Positions 17,505 to 26,628 of a stretch of 58,365 bases of DNA are shown piece by piece. Numbering within the stretch: the first letter of the stretch is position 1; every line of letters starts with the position of its first letter. Source of the stretch: an uncultured Acidimicrobiaceae bacterium (lineage in GTDB: Bacteria > Actinomycetota > Acidimicrobiia > Acidimicrobiales > RAAP-2); the NCBI GenBank assembly GCA_903894295.1, contig CAITPI010000016.1:1-58365 (forward strand). Reading direction: 5' to 3'. A program made the translations under genes and the position numbers. A model generated the notes under the pieces. The model saw only the letters and a list, made by a program, of their open reading frames with translations. It was not told where the DNA came from and ran no database searches.

Positions 17505-18596
17505 TCATGCCGGGGAAGTCGGCCACAGGGGAGGACCGACCAGTTCGACCCCCCGGGGCCCGGTTTCGACGTGGCCGACCACGACCGCCGGACAACGCGC
17601 GCCAGCCAGGGCATCGAGCGCGGCGTCGACGGTGTCGCCTTCGACAGCCAACACCATGCCGAGGCCGAGGTTGAACACCCGGGCCATCTCGTCATCGTCC
17701 ACCGGGCCGAGTCGTCGGATCTCGGTGAAGATCTCCGGAATGACCCAACTGCCGCGCTCGAGCACGGCCCGCAGTCCTTCGGGCAGCATTCGGGGGATGT
17801 TCCCGTCGAATCCACCACCGGTGATGTGCGCCACGGCGTGCACTTCGGCGGCCGCCATGGCAGCCCGCACCGCCGGCGTATAGATCACCGAAGGCCGCAA
17901 CAACTCGTCGGCCACGCTGACGCTGGCCCCGTCCCAGGCCGGATCGCCGTAGGAGCGGCCGGCCCGTTCCAGCACCTTTCGGGCCAGCGTGTAGCCGTTG
18001 GAGCGCAGGCCGGGCGACGGCAGTCCGATGAGCACGTCGCCGGACCTCACCCGGGCCGACGAGAGGACATCGTCCCGGTCGACCACGCCGACGGCAAAGC
18101 CGACCAGGTCGAACTCCTCGGGAGCCATGACCCCGGCGTGCTCGGCCATCTCACCGCCGAGCAACGTGGCGCCGACCTGACGGCACCCTTCGGCCACTCC
18201 GGCCACCAGGGCGGCCATCCGCCCGGGTTCGACCACGCCGGTCGAGATGTAGTCCAGGAAGAAGAGTGGCTCGGCACCCTGGCAGACCAGGTCGTCGACG
18301 CACATGGCCACCAGGTCGAGACCGACGGTGTCGAAGCGCCCGACTTCATGGGCCACAACCGCCTTGGTGCCGACTCCGTCGGTCGAGGAGACCAGCACCG
18401 GTTGGCGGTAGCGGTCGAGATCGAGTTGGAAGAGGCCACCGAAGTCACCAAGACCCCCGAGCACTTCCTTTCTCCGGGTGGCGGCGACCAACGGCTTGAT
18501 CAACTCGACGGCCCGCTCTCCGGCATCGATGTCGACCCCGGCCGCGGCGTACGTAACGGGTGCGGCCGCGGGGTCCTCGGCTGGCGGGGGGGTCAT
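17505..18596 (-). CDS. purM: Phosphoribosylformylglycinamidine cyclo-ligase (AIR synthase)
   Basis: A 363-residue enzyme for the fifth step of purine synthesis, ring closure of FGAM to AIR using ATP. Family signatures are YAAAGVDIDAGERAVELIK at the start, LVSSTDGVGTKAVVAHE, the metal/nucleotide site VAMCVDDLVCQGAEPLFFLDY, GGEMAEHAG, and HITGGGFDGNIPRMLPEG. The start is ATG 18596, only 7 nt after the purF stop, so both are in one transcript. The open frame continues upstream into purF without meaning. Confidence 0.95.
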   Translation of the reverse strand: MTPPPAEDPAAAPVTYAAAGVDIDAGERAVELIKPLVAATRRKEVLGGLGDFGGLFQLDLDRYRQPVLVSSTDGVGTKAVVAHEVGRFDTVGLDLVAMCVDDLVCQGAEPLFFLDYISTGVVEPGRMAALVAGVAEGCRQVGATLLGGEMAEHAGVMAPEEFDLVGFAVGVVDRDDVLSSARVRSGDVLIGLPSPGLRSNGYTLARKVLERAGRSYGDPAWDGASVSVADELLRPSVIYTPAVRAAMAAAEVHAVAHITGGGFDGNIPRMLPEGLRAVLERGSWVIPEIFTEIRRLGPVDDDEMARVFNLGLGMVLAVEGDTVDAALDALAGARCPAVVVGHVETGPRGVELVGPPLWPTSPA

Positions 18597-18603
18597 CGAA
18601 GGC

Positions 18604-20076
18604 TCACGACCGGGCCGTCGCCGAGGTCGCACCCTCCACCACGTCGTGGTCGCCGATGGCCACCGGGACGGCAACGGGATACTCGCCGGTCAGGCACGCT
18701 GCGCAGAATCCGGCGCCCGGCGCATCGATGGCCTTGACGAGGTGTTCGAGCGAGAGGTACTCGAGCGAGTCGACATTGAGGTACTCGGTGATCTCCTCGG
18801 GCGACTTGATGGCAGCCAGCAACTTGGAGCGGTCGGGCGTGTCGATCCCGTAGTAACAGGGCCATTTGAAGGGCGGCGACGAGATCCTGAGGTGCACCTC
18901 GGCCGCCCCGGCTTCCCGGAGCATCTTGACCAGGGCCCGGGTGGTCGTGCCCCGCACGATGGAGTCGTCGACCACCACGAGGCGTTTGCCGGCGATGTTC
19001 TCCCGCAGGGGATTGAGCTTCCGGCGCACACCGTTGGCCCGCTCGGCCTGGGTCGGGGCGATGAAGGTCCGACCGATGTAACGGTTCTTCACGAGTCCCT
19101 GACCGTAGGGGATGCCCGAGGCCAGGGCGTAGCCCTCGGCCGCCGGCACGCCCGAGTCGGGGACGCCCATCACCAGGTCGGCGGCCACCGGGCGTTGGGA
19201 GGCGAGCAACTGACCCATCCGGCGGCGGGCCCCGTGGACCTCGTTGCCGTACAGGGTGGTGTCGGGCCGGGCGAAGTAGACGAACTCGAAGATGCAGAGG
19301 CGGGGATCGACCCGATCGGCGGCAAAGGGCCGCTCGGACCGCACACCGTTGGCGTCGATCACCACCATCTCGCCCGGCTCCAGTTCCCGGATGAAGGTGG
19401 CGCCGATCACGTCGAGGGCGGGCGACTCGGAGGCCAGCACCCAGCCGGTCTCCAGTTCGTCCGTGGCATCGAGCCGTCCGAGACAGAGGGGCCGGAAGCC
19501 GTTCGGATCACGCACTCCGATGATGCGCTCGGTGTCGAGCAGCACGAAGGAGAAGGCACCTTCCACCAGCGGCAGGACCTCGCCGAGGACCCGTTCGAGA
19601 TCGCCCGACTCTTCGGCCCGGGTGCGCTCGGCGTCACCCGACGGATAAGCCATCCCCATCATCTCGGCCACGAGATCGCTGTCGGAGGAGACCAGTCCGG
19701 GCAGGATGCCGGCCCGCTCTCCGAGTTCCTTGGTGTTGGTGAGGTTGCCGTTGTGGGCGAGGGCAAAGCCGGCCCGGCCGACGCCCCGGAACACCGGTTG
19801 GGCGTGCTGCCAGTCGCTCGAACCGGCCGTCGAGTAGCGGGTGTGGCCGATGGCCATGCTGCCCCGGAGCGCCGAAAGCTTCTGCTCGTCGAAGACCTTG
19901 GCCACGAGGCCCATGTCCTTCATGACCATGATGGCCTCGCCATCGCTGACGGCCATGCCGGCGGACTCCTGACCCCGGTGCTGCAGGGCATAGAGACCGT
20001 CAAAGGTGAGGTGCGAGACCACCCGGCCCGGGGCGTAGACCGCAAAGACTCCACACGCTTCCTTGGCCTCCATCAT
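18604..20076 (-). CDS. purF: Amidophosphoribosyltransferase
   Basis: A 490-residue enzyme for the first committed purine step, converting PRPP and glutamine to phosphoribosylamine. The N-terminal glutaminase domain uses C8 as nucleophile (EACGVFAVYAP), with LQHRGQESAGM and the RYSTAGSS loop. The phosphoribosyltransferase domain has VVVDDSIVRGTTTRALVK. Cysteines in GFCAACLTGEYP near the C-terminus suggest the iron-sulfur form, and C8 implies removal of a seven-residue propeptide. Two ATG codons stand in tandem (20076, 20073); a TAGCGT box lies just upstream. Confidence 0.95.
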   Translation of the reverse strand: MMEAKEACGVFAVYAPGRVVSHLTFDGLYALQHRGQESAGMAVSDGEAIMVMKDMGLVAKVFDEQKLSALRGSMAIGHTRYSTAGSSDWQHAQPVFRGVGRAGFALAHNGNLTNTKELGERAGILPGLVSSDSDLVAEMMGMAYPSGDAERTRAEESGDLERVLGEVLPLVEGAFSFVLLDTERIIGVRDPNGFRPLCLGRLDATDELETGWVLASESPALDVIGATFIRELEPGEMVVIDANGVRSERPFAADRVDPRLCIFEFVYFARPDTTLYGNEVHGARRRMGQLLASQRPVAADLVMGVPDSGVPAAEGYALASGIPYGQGLVKNRYIGRTFIAPTQAERANGVRRKLNPLRENIAGKRLVVVDDSIVRGTTTRALVKMLREAGAAEVHLRISSPPFKWPCYYGIDTPDRSKLLAAIKSPEEITEYLNVDSLEYLSLEHLVKAIDAPGAGFCAACLTGEYPVAVPVAIGDHDVVEGATSATARS

Positions 20077-20300
20077 CGCCCGCCCACGCTACACCGACCC
20101 CGCCCACCGGGTCGCAGGGACTCCGGGGACTCCGGGGCCACCGGGAAGGAAAGGTCGGGGGCCAACTGGCCACGGAGCAACCCGGCGCTTCGACGGAACG
20201 GGGTCGCCGGCGGAAACGCAGGTACTCCCCTCCCGGGGTTCGGCGAAACGCCGGTCAACCCTGGACTGGCCGTCACCCCCGTCACGCCTCCACCCTATCC

Positions 20301-20385
20301 GCCGTGTCCAACCGGGCCGCCGTGTCCAACCGGGCCGCCGTGTCCAACCGGGCCGCCGTGTCAACCGGGCCATCGGGTCAACCCT
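20301..20385. repeat. 18-bp tandem repeat between purF and PHP gene
   Basis: Three exact copies of GCCGTGTCCAACCGGGCC (20301-20354) are followed by a 17-bp copy lacking one C (20355-20371) and a degenerate partial copy to about 20385. They sit in the 404-bp gap 20077-20480 between divergent genes. The repeat reads Pro-Cys-Pro-Thr-Gly-Pro in one plus frame but belongs to no supported gene. Copies abut directly, so it is not a CRISPR array. Confidence 0.8.
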
Positions 20386-20480
20386 CACCATGGGGACCGC
20401 CCGGCCTGGCGGGCCCGCCGCCGTCTCCTGGGAGCTTCGCCCGAAGGCGTGTCACCGCCGACCGCTAGCGTCGGGGCCAC

Positions 20481-21326
20481 ATGATCGACCTGCACACCCA
20501 CTCGAACTTCTCCGACGGGAGCGAGACCCCGTCGCGGGTTGTCGAACTGGCCGCCGGGGCCGGGTGCTCGGCGGTCGCCCTGACCGACCACGACACGACC
20601 GACGGGCTGGCCGAAGCCCGGAGAAGGGCGCAACAACTCGGCATCACCCTGGTCGGAGGGGCCGAACTGTCCTGTGCCCACCCCTCGGGGGGTGGCATGC
20701 ACGTGCTGGTCTACTTCCTCGACGACGGCCCGAGCCCGCTGCACGAGGAACTCGCCCGGCTCCAGGATGACCGGGCGGTGCGTAACCAGGAACTGGTGGA
20801 CCGGCTCCAACAACTCGGGCTTCCGGTCACCTGGGAGGCCGTGGTGGAACAGGCCGGTCGGCCCGAAGGGGTCGGACGCCCCCACTTCGCATCGGTGCTC
20901 ATCGCCGCCGGTGTCGTGGGATCCCAGCAGGAAGCCTTTGACCGCTATCTCGGCAACCGCGCCCCGACCTATGTCCCCAAAGCCCGACTGACCGGACCGG
21001 AAGCGGCCCGACTGGCCCGGGAGTCGGGAGCCGTTTCGGTGCTCGCCCATCCCCACACCCTCGGCCTCGAAGGACACGACCTGGCCAACGCCATCGCTGA
21101 GCTGGCCGGGGCCGGCTTTGCCGGACTCGAGGTCACCTATGGCCGCTACTCACCCCGCCAGCGGCAGTCGATGGGTCATCTCGCCGAACGGTTCGGACTG
21201 GTCCCGACCGGAGGCTCCGACTTCCACGGCCGGACCACACCGGATCTGACCGTCGGCACCGGCACCGGTGACCTCAAGGTGGCCGACCGGGTCCTCGACC
21301 AGCTACACGACCGCCGACCGGCCTGA
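20481..21326 (+). CDS. PHP-domain phosphoesterase
   Basis: A 281-residue metal-dependent phosphoesterase. The four PHP motifs are visible: DLHTHSNFSDG (residues 3-13), LTDHDTTDG, histidines of SVLAHPHTLGL, and GGSDFHGRT near the end. The insert between motifs (residues about 70-160) matches the YciV/RNase AM type, which removes phosphates from 3',5'-nucleoside bisphosphates or trims RNA ends. PAP, the by-product of PAPS-using sulfotransferases, is a known substrate of that type, and a sulfotransferase lies 5 kb away; the link is inference. A TAGCGT box lies 9 nt before ATG 20481. Confidence 0.85.
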   Translation: MIDLHTHSNFSDGSETPSRVVELAAGAGCSAVALTDHDTTDGLAEARRRAQQLGITLVGGAELSCAHPSGGGMHVLVYFLDDGPSPLHEELARLQDDRAVRNQELVDRLQQLGLPVTWEAVVEQAGRPEGVGRPHFASVLIAAGVVGSQQEAFDRYLGNRAPTYVPKARLTGPEAARLARESGAVSVLAHPHTLGLEGHDLANAIAELAGAGFAGLEVTYGRYSPRQRQSMGHLAERFGLVPTGGSDFHGRTTPDLTVGTGTGDLKVADRVLDQLHDRRPA

Positions 21327-21407
21327 GGAAATCCACCCTTCCGGGGTGACCACCGCATCCGGTGATCCGGACTTCCCGATCCGGAAGGCCAGGGCCTGGC
21401 GCACGGC

Positions 21408-23678
21408 TCAGGCCGGTGCGAGTTCGTCCAGCAGTTGGGGCAGGCGGTTCCGCCAGGACGCTGTCGTGGCCGCCAGGTCGAGGTCAACCAGCCCTTCCAC
21501 CACCAGACGGTCGCCACCGGCGGTCCCGAGTATCCGGGCCCGCACTCCGGCCGATTCCGCCCGTTGGGTCAGGAACTTCGGACGGTTGGTCGCCACCACC
21601 ACCCGGCTCGGCGCCTCGCTGAACAACTGGTGATGTCCGGTGATACCCGAGACCGAAAAACCGACCCCGCTCCGCACCGCCAACTCGGCCAGCGCCACCG
21701 CCAGTCCGCCCGCCGACACGTCGTGGATACCCACCACAAGATCCTCGACCCCGGGCACCGCCGGAGCCACCGCCTCGGCCACCAGAGCGCCCACGAAGTT
21801 GATCAGGCGCCGGTGGCCCTCGAGGTCGAGCGGCGGGAGGGTGCCATTGCGATGACCGCACACGCCGACCGCCCACCGGGACCCGGCAAGGGACGGCCCG
21901 TCGACCTCGACACCGCCATCGAGGAGAACCAGGGTGGACCCGGCCGGCATGGTGACGCCGGGCGGGCGACGGGCCAGGTGCTCGATCAGGCCGAGCGAAC
22001 CGATCACCGGTGTCGGATCGATGTCCCGACCGAAACTCTCGTTGTAGAGGCTGACGTTGCCGCCAATGACCGGCAGGCCGAGGCCCCGGCACGCCTCGGC
22101 CATGCCGTCGATCGCTTCGGAGAGCTGCCACATGACTTCGGGATGTTCGGGGTTGCCGAAGTTGAGGCAGTTCACGACGGCCTTCGGCGTGGCCCCGGCG
22201 CAGGCGAGGGCCAGCGCCCCTTCGGCCACGGTGGCCGCCGTGCCCAACCGTGGATCGAGCGAGCACCAGGCCGGATTGGAGTCGGTGGAAAGGGCGAGAC
22301 CCCGCTTCGAGTCGGGCAGTCCGGGGGCCGCCAGTTTCAGCACGGCGGCGTCCCCACCCGGACCCTCCACCGTGTTCAGGAACAGCTGGTGGTCATACTG
22401 GCGATAGACCCACGACGGATCGAACAGCAACTGCAGGAGGTCGTCTCCGCAGTCGGCCGGGGCCGGCATCACCCCGGGATCGTCGGCCAGGCGGACGTCG
22501 AGGTCGGCCGGCCGTTCGAGCGGACGCTGGTAAAGGGGGGCGTCATCGGCGAGCGCCACCGCCGGCACGTCACCGAGGACCTCGCCGTCGAAGCCGTCCA
22601 TGATGCGCAGCCGGCCCGGACCGTCGGCCGGTGGCTCGGTGACGCGGCCCACCACGGCCGAGCGGACTTCCCAGCGGGCGCAGACCTCCTGGACCCGGGC
22701 CAGGTCTTCGGGGGTGACGATGGCGAGCATCCGCTCCTGGCTCTCCGAGGTCATCACCTCGTAGGCCTCCATGCCCGCTTCCCGACGGGGGACGGCCGAC
22801 ACGTCGACGTCCATGCCCACCCCACCGCGCGCCGCGGTCTCCGAGGTGGCACAGACCAGACCGGCGCCGCCCAGATCCTGGATGCCGACCACCAGTTTCA
22901 GGTCAAGCAGTTCGAGGCACGCCTCGATCAGTCGCTTCTCTTCATACGGGTCGCCCACCTGGACGCTCGGCCGTTTGGCCGCTTCCTCCTCGGCGCTCTC
23001 GCCGCCGAAGCCGGCCGAGGCCAGCACGCTCACGCCGCCGATGCCGTCCCGGCCGGTGGCCGAGCCGAGCAGCACGGCGAGGTTGCCCACCCCTGAAGCC
23101 TGACCCAGCACCAGCCGCTCGGTCGGCAGCACGCCGAGGCACAGCACGTTGACGAGCGGATTCTGGGCGTAGCAGGGGTCAAAGGTCAGGTCCCCGCCGA
23201 TGGTGGGCACGCCGACCGAGTTGCCGTAACCCGAGATGCCGGCCACCACACCTTCGATCAGCCACTGCTGCTTCGCTTCGGTCGGGTCACCGAAGAAGAG
23301 AGGGTCCATGACGGCAATCGGCCGGGCACCCATGGTGAAGATGTCGCGCAGAATCCCGCCCACGCCGGTGGCGGCCCCCTGGTAGGGCTCGATGGCCGAC
23401 GGATGGTTGTGGCTCTCGATGCGGATGGCCACGGCAATCCCGTCACCGGCATCGATGACGCCGGCGTTCTCACCAGGACCCACCAACACGTGGGGAGCCT
23501 CGGTGGGCAGGCGCTTCAGGTGGATCCGCGACGACTTGTAGGAACAGTGCTCGCTCCACATGACGGCAAACAGGGCCAACTCCAGATGGTTGGGCTCCCG
23601 GCCCAGCAGGGCTTCGATCTCGTCACGCTCGCTGTCGGTCAGGCCGAGAGCCCGGTGCAGGACCACTTCCTCACTCAT
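21408..23678 (-). CDS. purL: FGAM synthase, large subunit
   Basis: A 756-residue ATP-dependent amidotransferase subunit that converts FGAR to FGAM in purine synthesis. This is the short PurL that works with separate PurS and PurQ. Visible landmarks are the start LTDSERDEIEALLGREPNHLE, MWSEHCSYKSSR, VGPGENAGVIDAGDGIAVA with RIESHNHPSAIEPYQGAATG, IQDLGGAGLVCATSE, and HDVSAGGLAVALAELA. Normally purS, purQ and purL adjoin; here 4.3 kb of unrelated genes separate purL from purQ. The start is ATG 23678 with AGAGAGG upstream. Confidence 0.95.
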   Translation of the reverse strand: MSEEVVLHRALGLTDSERDEIEALLGREPNHLELALFAVMWSEHCSYKSSRIHLKRLPTEAPHVLVGPGENAGVIDAGDGIAVAIRIESHNHPSAIEPYQGAATGVGGILRDIFTMGARPIAVMDPLFFGDPTEAKQQWLIEGVVAGISGYGNSVGVPTIGGDLTFDPCYAQNPLVNVLCLGVLPTERLVLGQASGVGNLAVLLGSATGRDGIGGVSVLASAGFGGESAEEEAAKRPSVQVGDPYEEKRLIEACLELLDLKLVVGIQDLGGAGLVCATSETAARGGVGMDVDVSAVPRREAGMEAYEVMTSESQERMLAIVTPEDLARVQEVCARWEVRSAVVGRVTEPPADGPGRLRIMDGFDGEVLGDVPAVALADDAPLYQRPLERPADLDVRLADDPGVMPAPADCGDDLLQLLFDPSWVYRQYDHQLFLNTVEGPGGDAAVLKLAAPGLPDSKRGLALSTDSNPAWCSLDPRLGTAATVAEGALALACAGATPKAVVNCLNFGNPEHPEVMWQLSEAIDGMAEACRGLGLPVIGGNVSLYNESFGRDIDPTPVIGSLGLIEHLARRPPGVTMPAGSTLVLLDGGVEVDGPSLAGSRWAVGVCGHRNGTLPPLDLEGHRRLINFVGALVAEAVAPAVPGVEDLVVGIHDVSAGGLAVALAELAVRSGVGFSVSGITGHHQLFSEAPSRVVVATNRPKFLTQRAESAGVRARILGTAGGDRLVVEGLVDLDLAATTASWRNRLPQLLDELAPA

Positions 23679-23986
23679 CTACAAACACCTCTCTCGACCA
23701 GCGAGCCGGGGTGGCGTGGTCGACCTGATGAGCGTACCCGGGCGGACCCCGGTGCCGGGAACCCTTCAAGAGACGCCGGACGGCCCCGACAACGGCGGAC
23801 CGACCGGCGCCAACAGGCCCGGCGATCCGGAGTCCTGAACCGGTCAGGTGGCCCATCCGGCCGAGGCGGCCAGGCGAAAAATCGCCCGCTGGACCTTCCG
23901 GAAACGGCAAAGCGGCCGATACAGTGAAACGACCCCGCCCGACGCCGTGGAGGACTTGTGTCGCACCAGCACCTAAGTGGACGTTG

Positions 23987-25039
23987 ATGGAGGTTCTGGC
24001 CTTCTACCTGCCCCAGTTCCACCCCATTCCCGAGAATGACCTCTGGTGGGAACCGGGCTTCACCGAGTGGACGAATGTCACCAAGGGCCGTCCCCTCTTT
24101 CCGGGCCACCACCAGCCCCGGTTGCCGGCCGATCTCGGCTTCTACGACCTGAGGGTCCCCGAGGTCCGGGCGGCCCAGGCCGATCTGGCCCGGAGCCACG
24201 GCCTGACCGGATTCGTCTACTGGCACTACTGGTTCGCCGGCCGCAAACTCCTCGAGCGCCCGTTCGAAGCCGTGGTGGCCTCGGGCGAACCCGACTTCCC
24301 GTTCTGCGTGGCGTGGGCCAACCATCCCTGGAGCGACACCTGGATGGGCGGGACCAGGCGGATCATGGTCGACCAGCCCTATCCCGGGGCCGAGGACGAC
24401 CGGGCCCACTTCGAGGACCTGCTCCCCGCCTTCTCCGATCCCCGCTACGTCCGCATCGACGGCAAGCCGGTCTTCTTCGTCTTCCGGGGCGAGCGGGTTC
24501 CCGACGGGGCCGGGTTCATCGATCGTTGGCAGTCCATGGCGTCCGAGGCCGGCCTCGGGGGTCTCTACACGATCGCCTGTGGCCCCTTCTACGACATCGA
24601 GGAGCCGGTACGGCGGGGATTCGACGCCATGGCCTTCATCGAGAAGCCCTTTGTGGCCCCGACCTGGTCATCGCGCCTCTCGGGCTTCATGGTCGACCGG
24701 CACCTGCTGCCCGGCCCCTACCGCTACCGCTACGCCGACTACTGCACCAGCAAGATCCCGGCCGACCTCACGATCAACGGCATTCCGACGGTCTGGCCGA
24801 ACTGGGATGACACCCCCCGTCGACGGAGGCGAGGGGTGGTGGCCGTGAACTCCACGCCCGACCGGTTCGAGCGTCAGGTCCGCTCGGCGGTCGACATGGC
24901 GAACCGGGCCCCGGAGTCCGAGCGGGTGGTGCTCATCAAGTCCTGGAACGAGTGGGCCGAGGGCAACTATCTGGAGCCCGACCGGGAGTTCGGGCTGGGT
25001 TGGCTGGAAGCGCTCCAGCGGGGACTCTCCCCGACCTGA
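23987..25039 (+). CDS. WbsX-like protein with GH99-like domain
   Basis: About 350 residues. The sequence EVLAFYLPQFHPIPENDLWW near the start, GFTEWTNVTKGRPLFPGHHQP, and KSWNEWAEGNYLEPD at the end are hallmarks of WbsX proteins, glycosidase-like barrels encoded in O-antigen and other surface-glycan clusters. The likely role is in making or trimming a cell-surface polysaccharide, but no reaction is proven for the family. The start ATG 23987 is where homology begins; its ribosome site is weak. It is the first gene of the insert between purL and purQ. The 307-bp upstream gap shows no clear element. Confidence 0.82.
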   Translation: MEVLAFYLPQFHPIPENDLWWEPGFTEWTNVTKGRPLFPGHHQPRLPADLGFYDLRVPEVRAAQADLARSHGLTGFVYWHYWFAGRKLLERPFEAVVASGEPDFPFCVAWANHPWSDTWMGGTRRIMVDQPYPGAEDDRAHFEDLLPAFSDPRYVRIDGKPVFFVFRGERVPDGAGFIDRWQSMASEAGLGGLYTIACGPFYDIEEPVRRGFDAMAFIEKPFVAPTWSSRLSGFMVDRHLLPGPYRYRYADYCTSKIPADLTINGIPTVWPNWDDTPRRRRRGVVAVNSTPDRFERQVRSAVDMANRAPESERVVLIKSWNEWAEGNYLEPDREFGLGWLEALQRGLSPT

Positions 25040-25085
25040 CCCGTCCCACCTCGACCATCCCCGGCGACAGAACGTGGTCGAAGGG

Positions 25086-25715
25086 TCAGACCTTGCGGCG
25101 GGCCACCACGGCGAACTGGGTGAAGCGCATGTCCCGGAACGGACCGACGAGGAAGGCCGCCCGCTTCACGCCGATCGGGTTGATCCCGGTCAACGTCTCG
25201 ATCTCGAGGCCGGCCCCGGTGAACAGCTTGGCGATGGAGGAACGGGTGAAGAACCGCAGGTGGGTCCGGTCCAGCACGCCCCAGTCGGCATACTCCCACC
25301 GGCCCCGGAGCAGCAGGTCGCGCACGACGATGTAGTGCCGGACGTTCGGGATCGAGGCCACGATGTGGCCACCCGGGGTCAGGCGGTTCACGGCGGCGGC
25401 CAACATCGACCACGGGTCCACGACGTGCTCGAGCACGTCGTTCAACACCACGCAGTCATAGTGCGAATTGTCGGGAAGATCGTCGGGGAAGTAGCCGCAC
25501 GTCACCGATTCGTAGTGGTCGCCGACTTCGGCCGCCGTGGCCGGATCGGGCTCGATGCCGAAGAGTCGCCAGGAAGGATTGGCCCGCTTCAGGCTGGCCC
25601 CGAACAGGCCCCGGCTGCAACCGACGTCAAGGATGGTCTCCACGCCGTTCGGGATGAAGGGAACCATTTCGGTCCGGGACTGGCCCCCGTGGTGTTCCGA
25701 AAGCGGCGGTTGCAT
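25086..25715 (-). CDS. Class I SAM-dependent methyltransferase
   Basis: A 209-residue methyltransferase. Motif I is ILDVGCSRGLFGASL (residues about 28-42), the acidic end of strand 2 is FGIEPD, and motif II is DCVVLNDVLEHVVDP. The C-terminal part (ADWGVLDRTHLRFFTRSSI) fits the Methyltransf_23 type that modifies sugars, lipids or quinones. The substrate is unknown; between a WbsX-like and a sulfotransferase gene it may modify the same glycan. A TACGTT box lies exactly 6 nt before ATG 25715, suggesting a leaderless mRNA. Confidence 0.8.
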   Translation of the reverse strand: MQPPLSEHHGGQSRTEMVPFIPNGVETILDVGCSRGLFGASLKRANPSWRLFGIEPDPATAAEVGDHYESVTCGYFPDDLPDNSHYDCVVLNDVLEHVVDPWSMLAAAVNRLTPGGHIVASIPNVRHYIVVRDLLLRGRWEYADWGVLDRTHLRFFTRSSIAKLFTGAGLEIETLTGINPIGVKRAAFLVGPFRDMRFTQFAVVARRKV

Positions 25716-25821
25716 GGGGGCAACGTACCATCGGCCCCACGGTCCAGTGGGCCTTCCCGGACGTCACCGGCGACGACCCTTGCCCCGGAAGGGCGCCGGT
25801 CGGCTGCTACGGTCACCACTC

Positions 25822-26628
25822 GTGTCGGACCGCCTTGACCACCACCGATTCGTGTTTGTCGGAGGGATGCCCCGGAGTGGCACCACCTTCCTGACGGCCG
25901 CCATCGCCCGGTCGCCCGAGGTCTCGGAACTCGAAGGGATCGGCCCGGTGGCCGACGAGGGCCAGTATGTCCAGAGGGTTTATGCCACCCAGAACGAGGC
26001 CGGCGGCATCGCCCGCTTCGCCTACTCGCCCGACATCCACCTCACCGAGTCGTCCCCCCTGGCCACCGCAGCTTCCCGGGATGCCCTGTGGAAGGCGTGG
26101 AGTCCCTACTGGAACCTCGATGCCCCGGTGCTGCTGGAGAAGACCCCGTCCAACCTGCTGAAGATGCGGTTTCTGCAGGAACTTTTCCCCGACTCCCACT
26201 TCATCGTGATCGTCCGGCACCCGATCGCCCAGGCGATGGCCGTCAAGGGGCGGGGCTGGGCCAACGCCCCGGTCTCCAAACTCGTCGACCACTGGCTCGC
26301 CGCCCATGACCTGATGATGGAGGACCTCTCGTCCATCCACCGGCTCGCCGTGCTCCGCTACGAGGACCTGGTGAGAAACGCCGACGTGATGCTGGACCAG
26401 ATCCAGCGCTTCCTCGGACTCGAGCCGGTCAACCTGGGCCAGGAGACGGACTCGGCCATCAACGACCGGTACTTCCAGCAGTGGCAGTCGGGCGGCGTCC
26501 GTGCCGGTTGGGACCGCACGAGGACACTCCGGAAGTACGAAGCCCGCCTCGCCCGCTACGGCTACAGCTTCTCCTCGCCGCTTCCGGTGGCACCGCTGTC
26601 GGGAGAGTTCCCCGGGCTACCCGACTGA
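25822..26628 (+). CDS. PAPS-dependent sulfotransferase
   Basis: A 268-residue enzyme transferring sulfate from PAPS. The phosphosulfate loop is FVFVGGMPRSGTTFLTAAI (residues about 11-28); the 3'-phosphate site is in FIVIVRHPIAQAMAVKG; the end has RYEDLVRNADVMLDQIQRFLG, the usual third region of Sulfotransfer_3 enzymes. The acceptor is probably a glycan or lipid, judging from the neighbours. It needs PAPS, yet the only sulfate-activation sequence here (143-561) is broken, so another source is required. The start is GTG 25822, with a TACGGT box 8 nt upstream. Confidence 0.85.
   Translation: MSDRLDHHRFVFVGGMPRSGTTFLTAAIARSPEVSELEGIGPVADEGQYVQRVYATQNEAGGIARFAYSPDIHLTESSPLATAASRDALWKAWSPYWNLDAPVLLEKTPSNLLKMRFLQELFPDSHFIVIVRHPIAQAMAVKGRGWANAPVSKLVDHWLAAHDLMMEDLSSIHRLAVLRYEDLVRNADVMLDQIQRFLGLEPVNLGQETDSAINDRYFQQWQSGGVRAGWDRTRTLRKYEARLARYGYSFSSPLPVAPLSGEFPGLPD

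Noticed and set aside
20301-20385. Possible CRISPR array
   Set aside because: The repeat units abut with no spacers between them.
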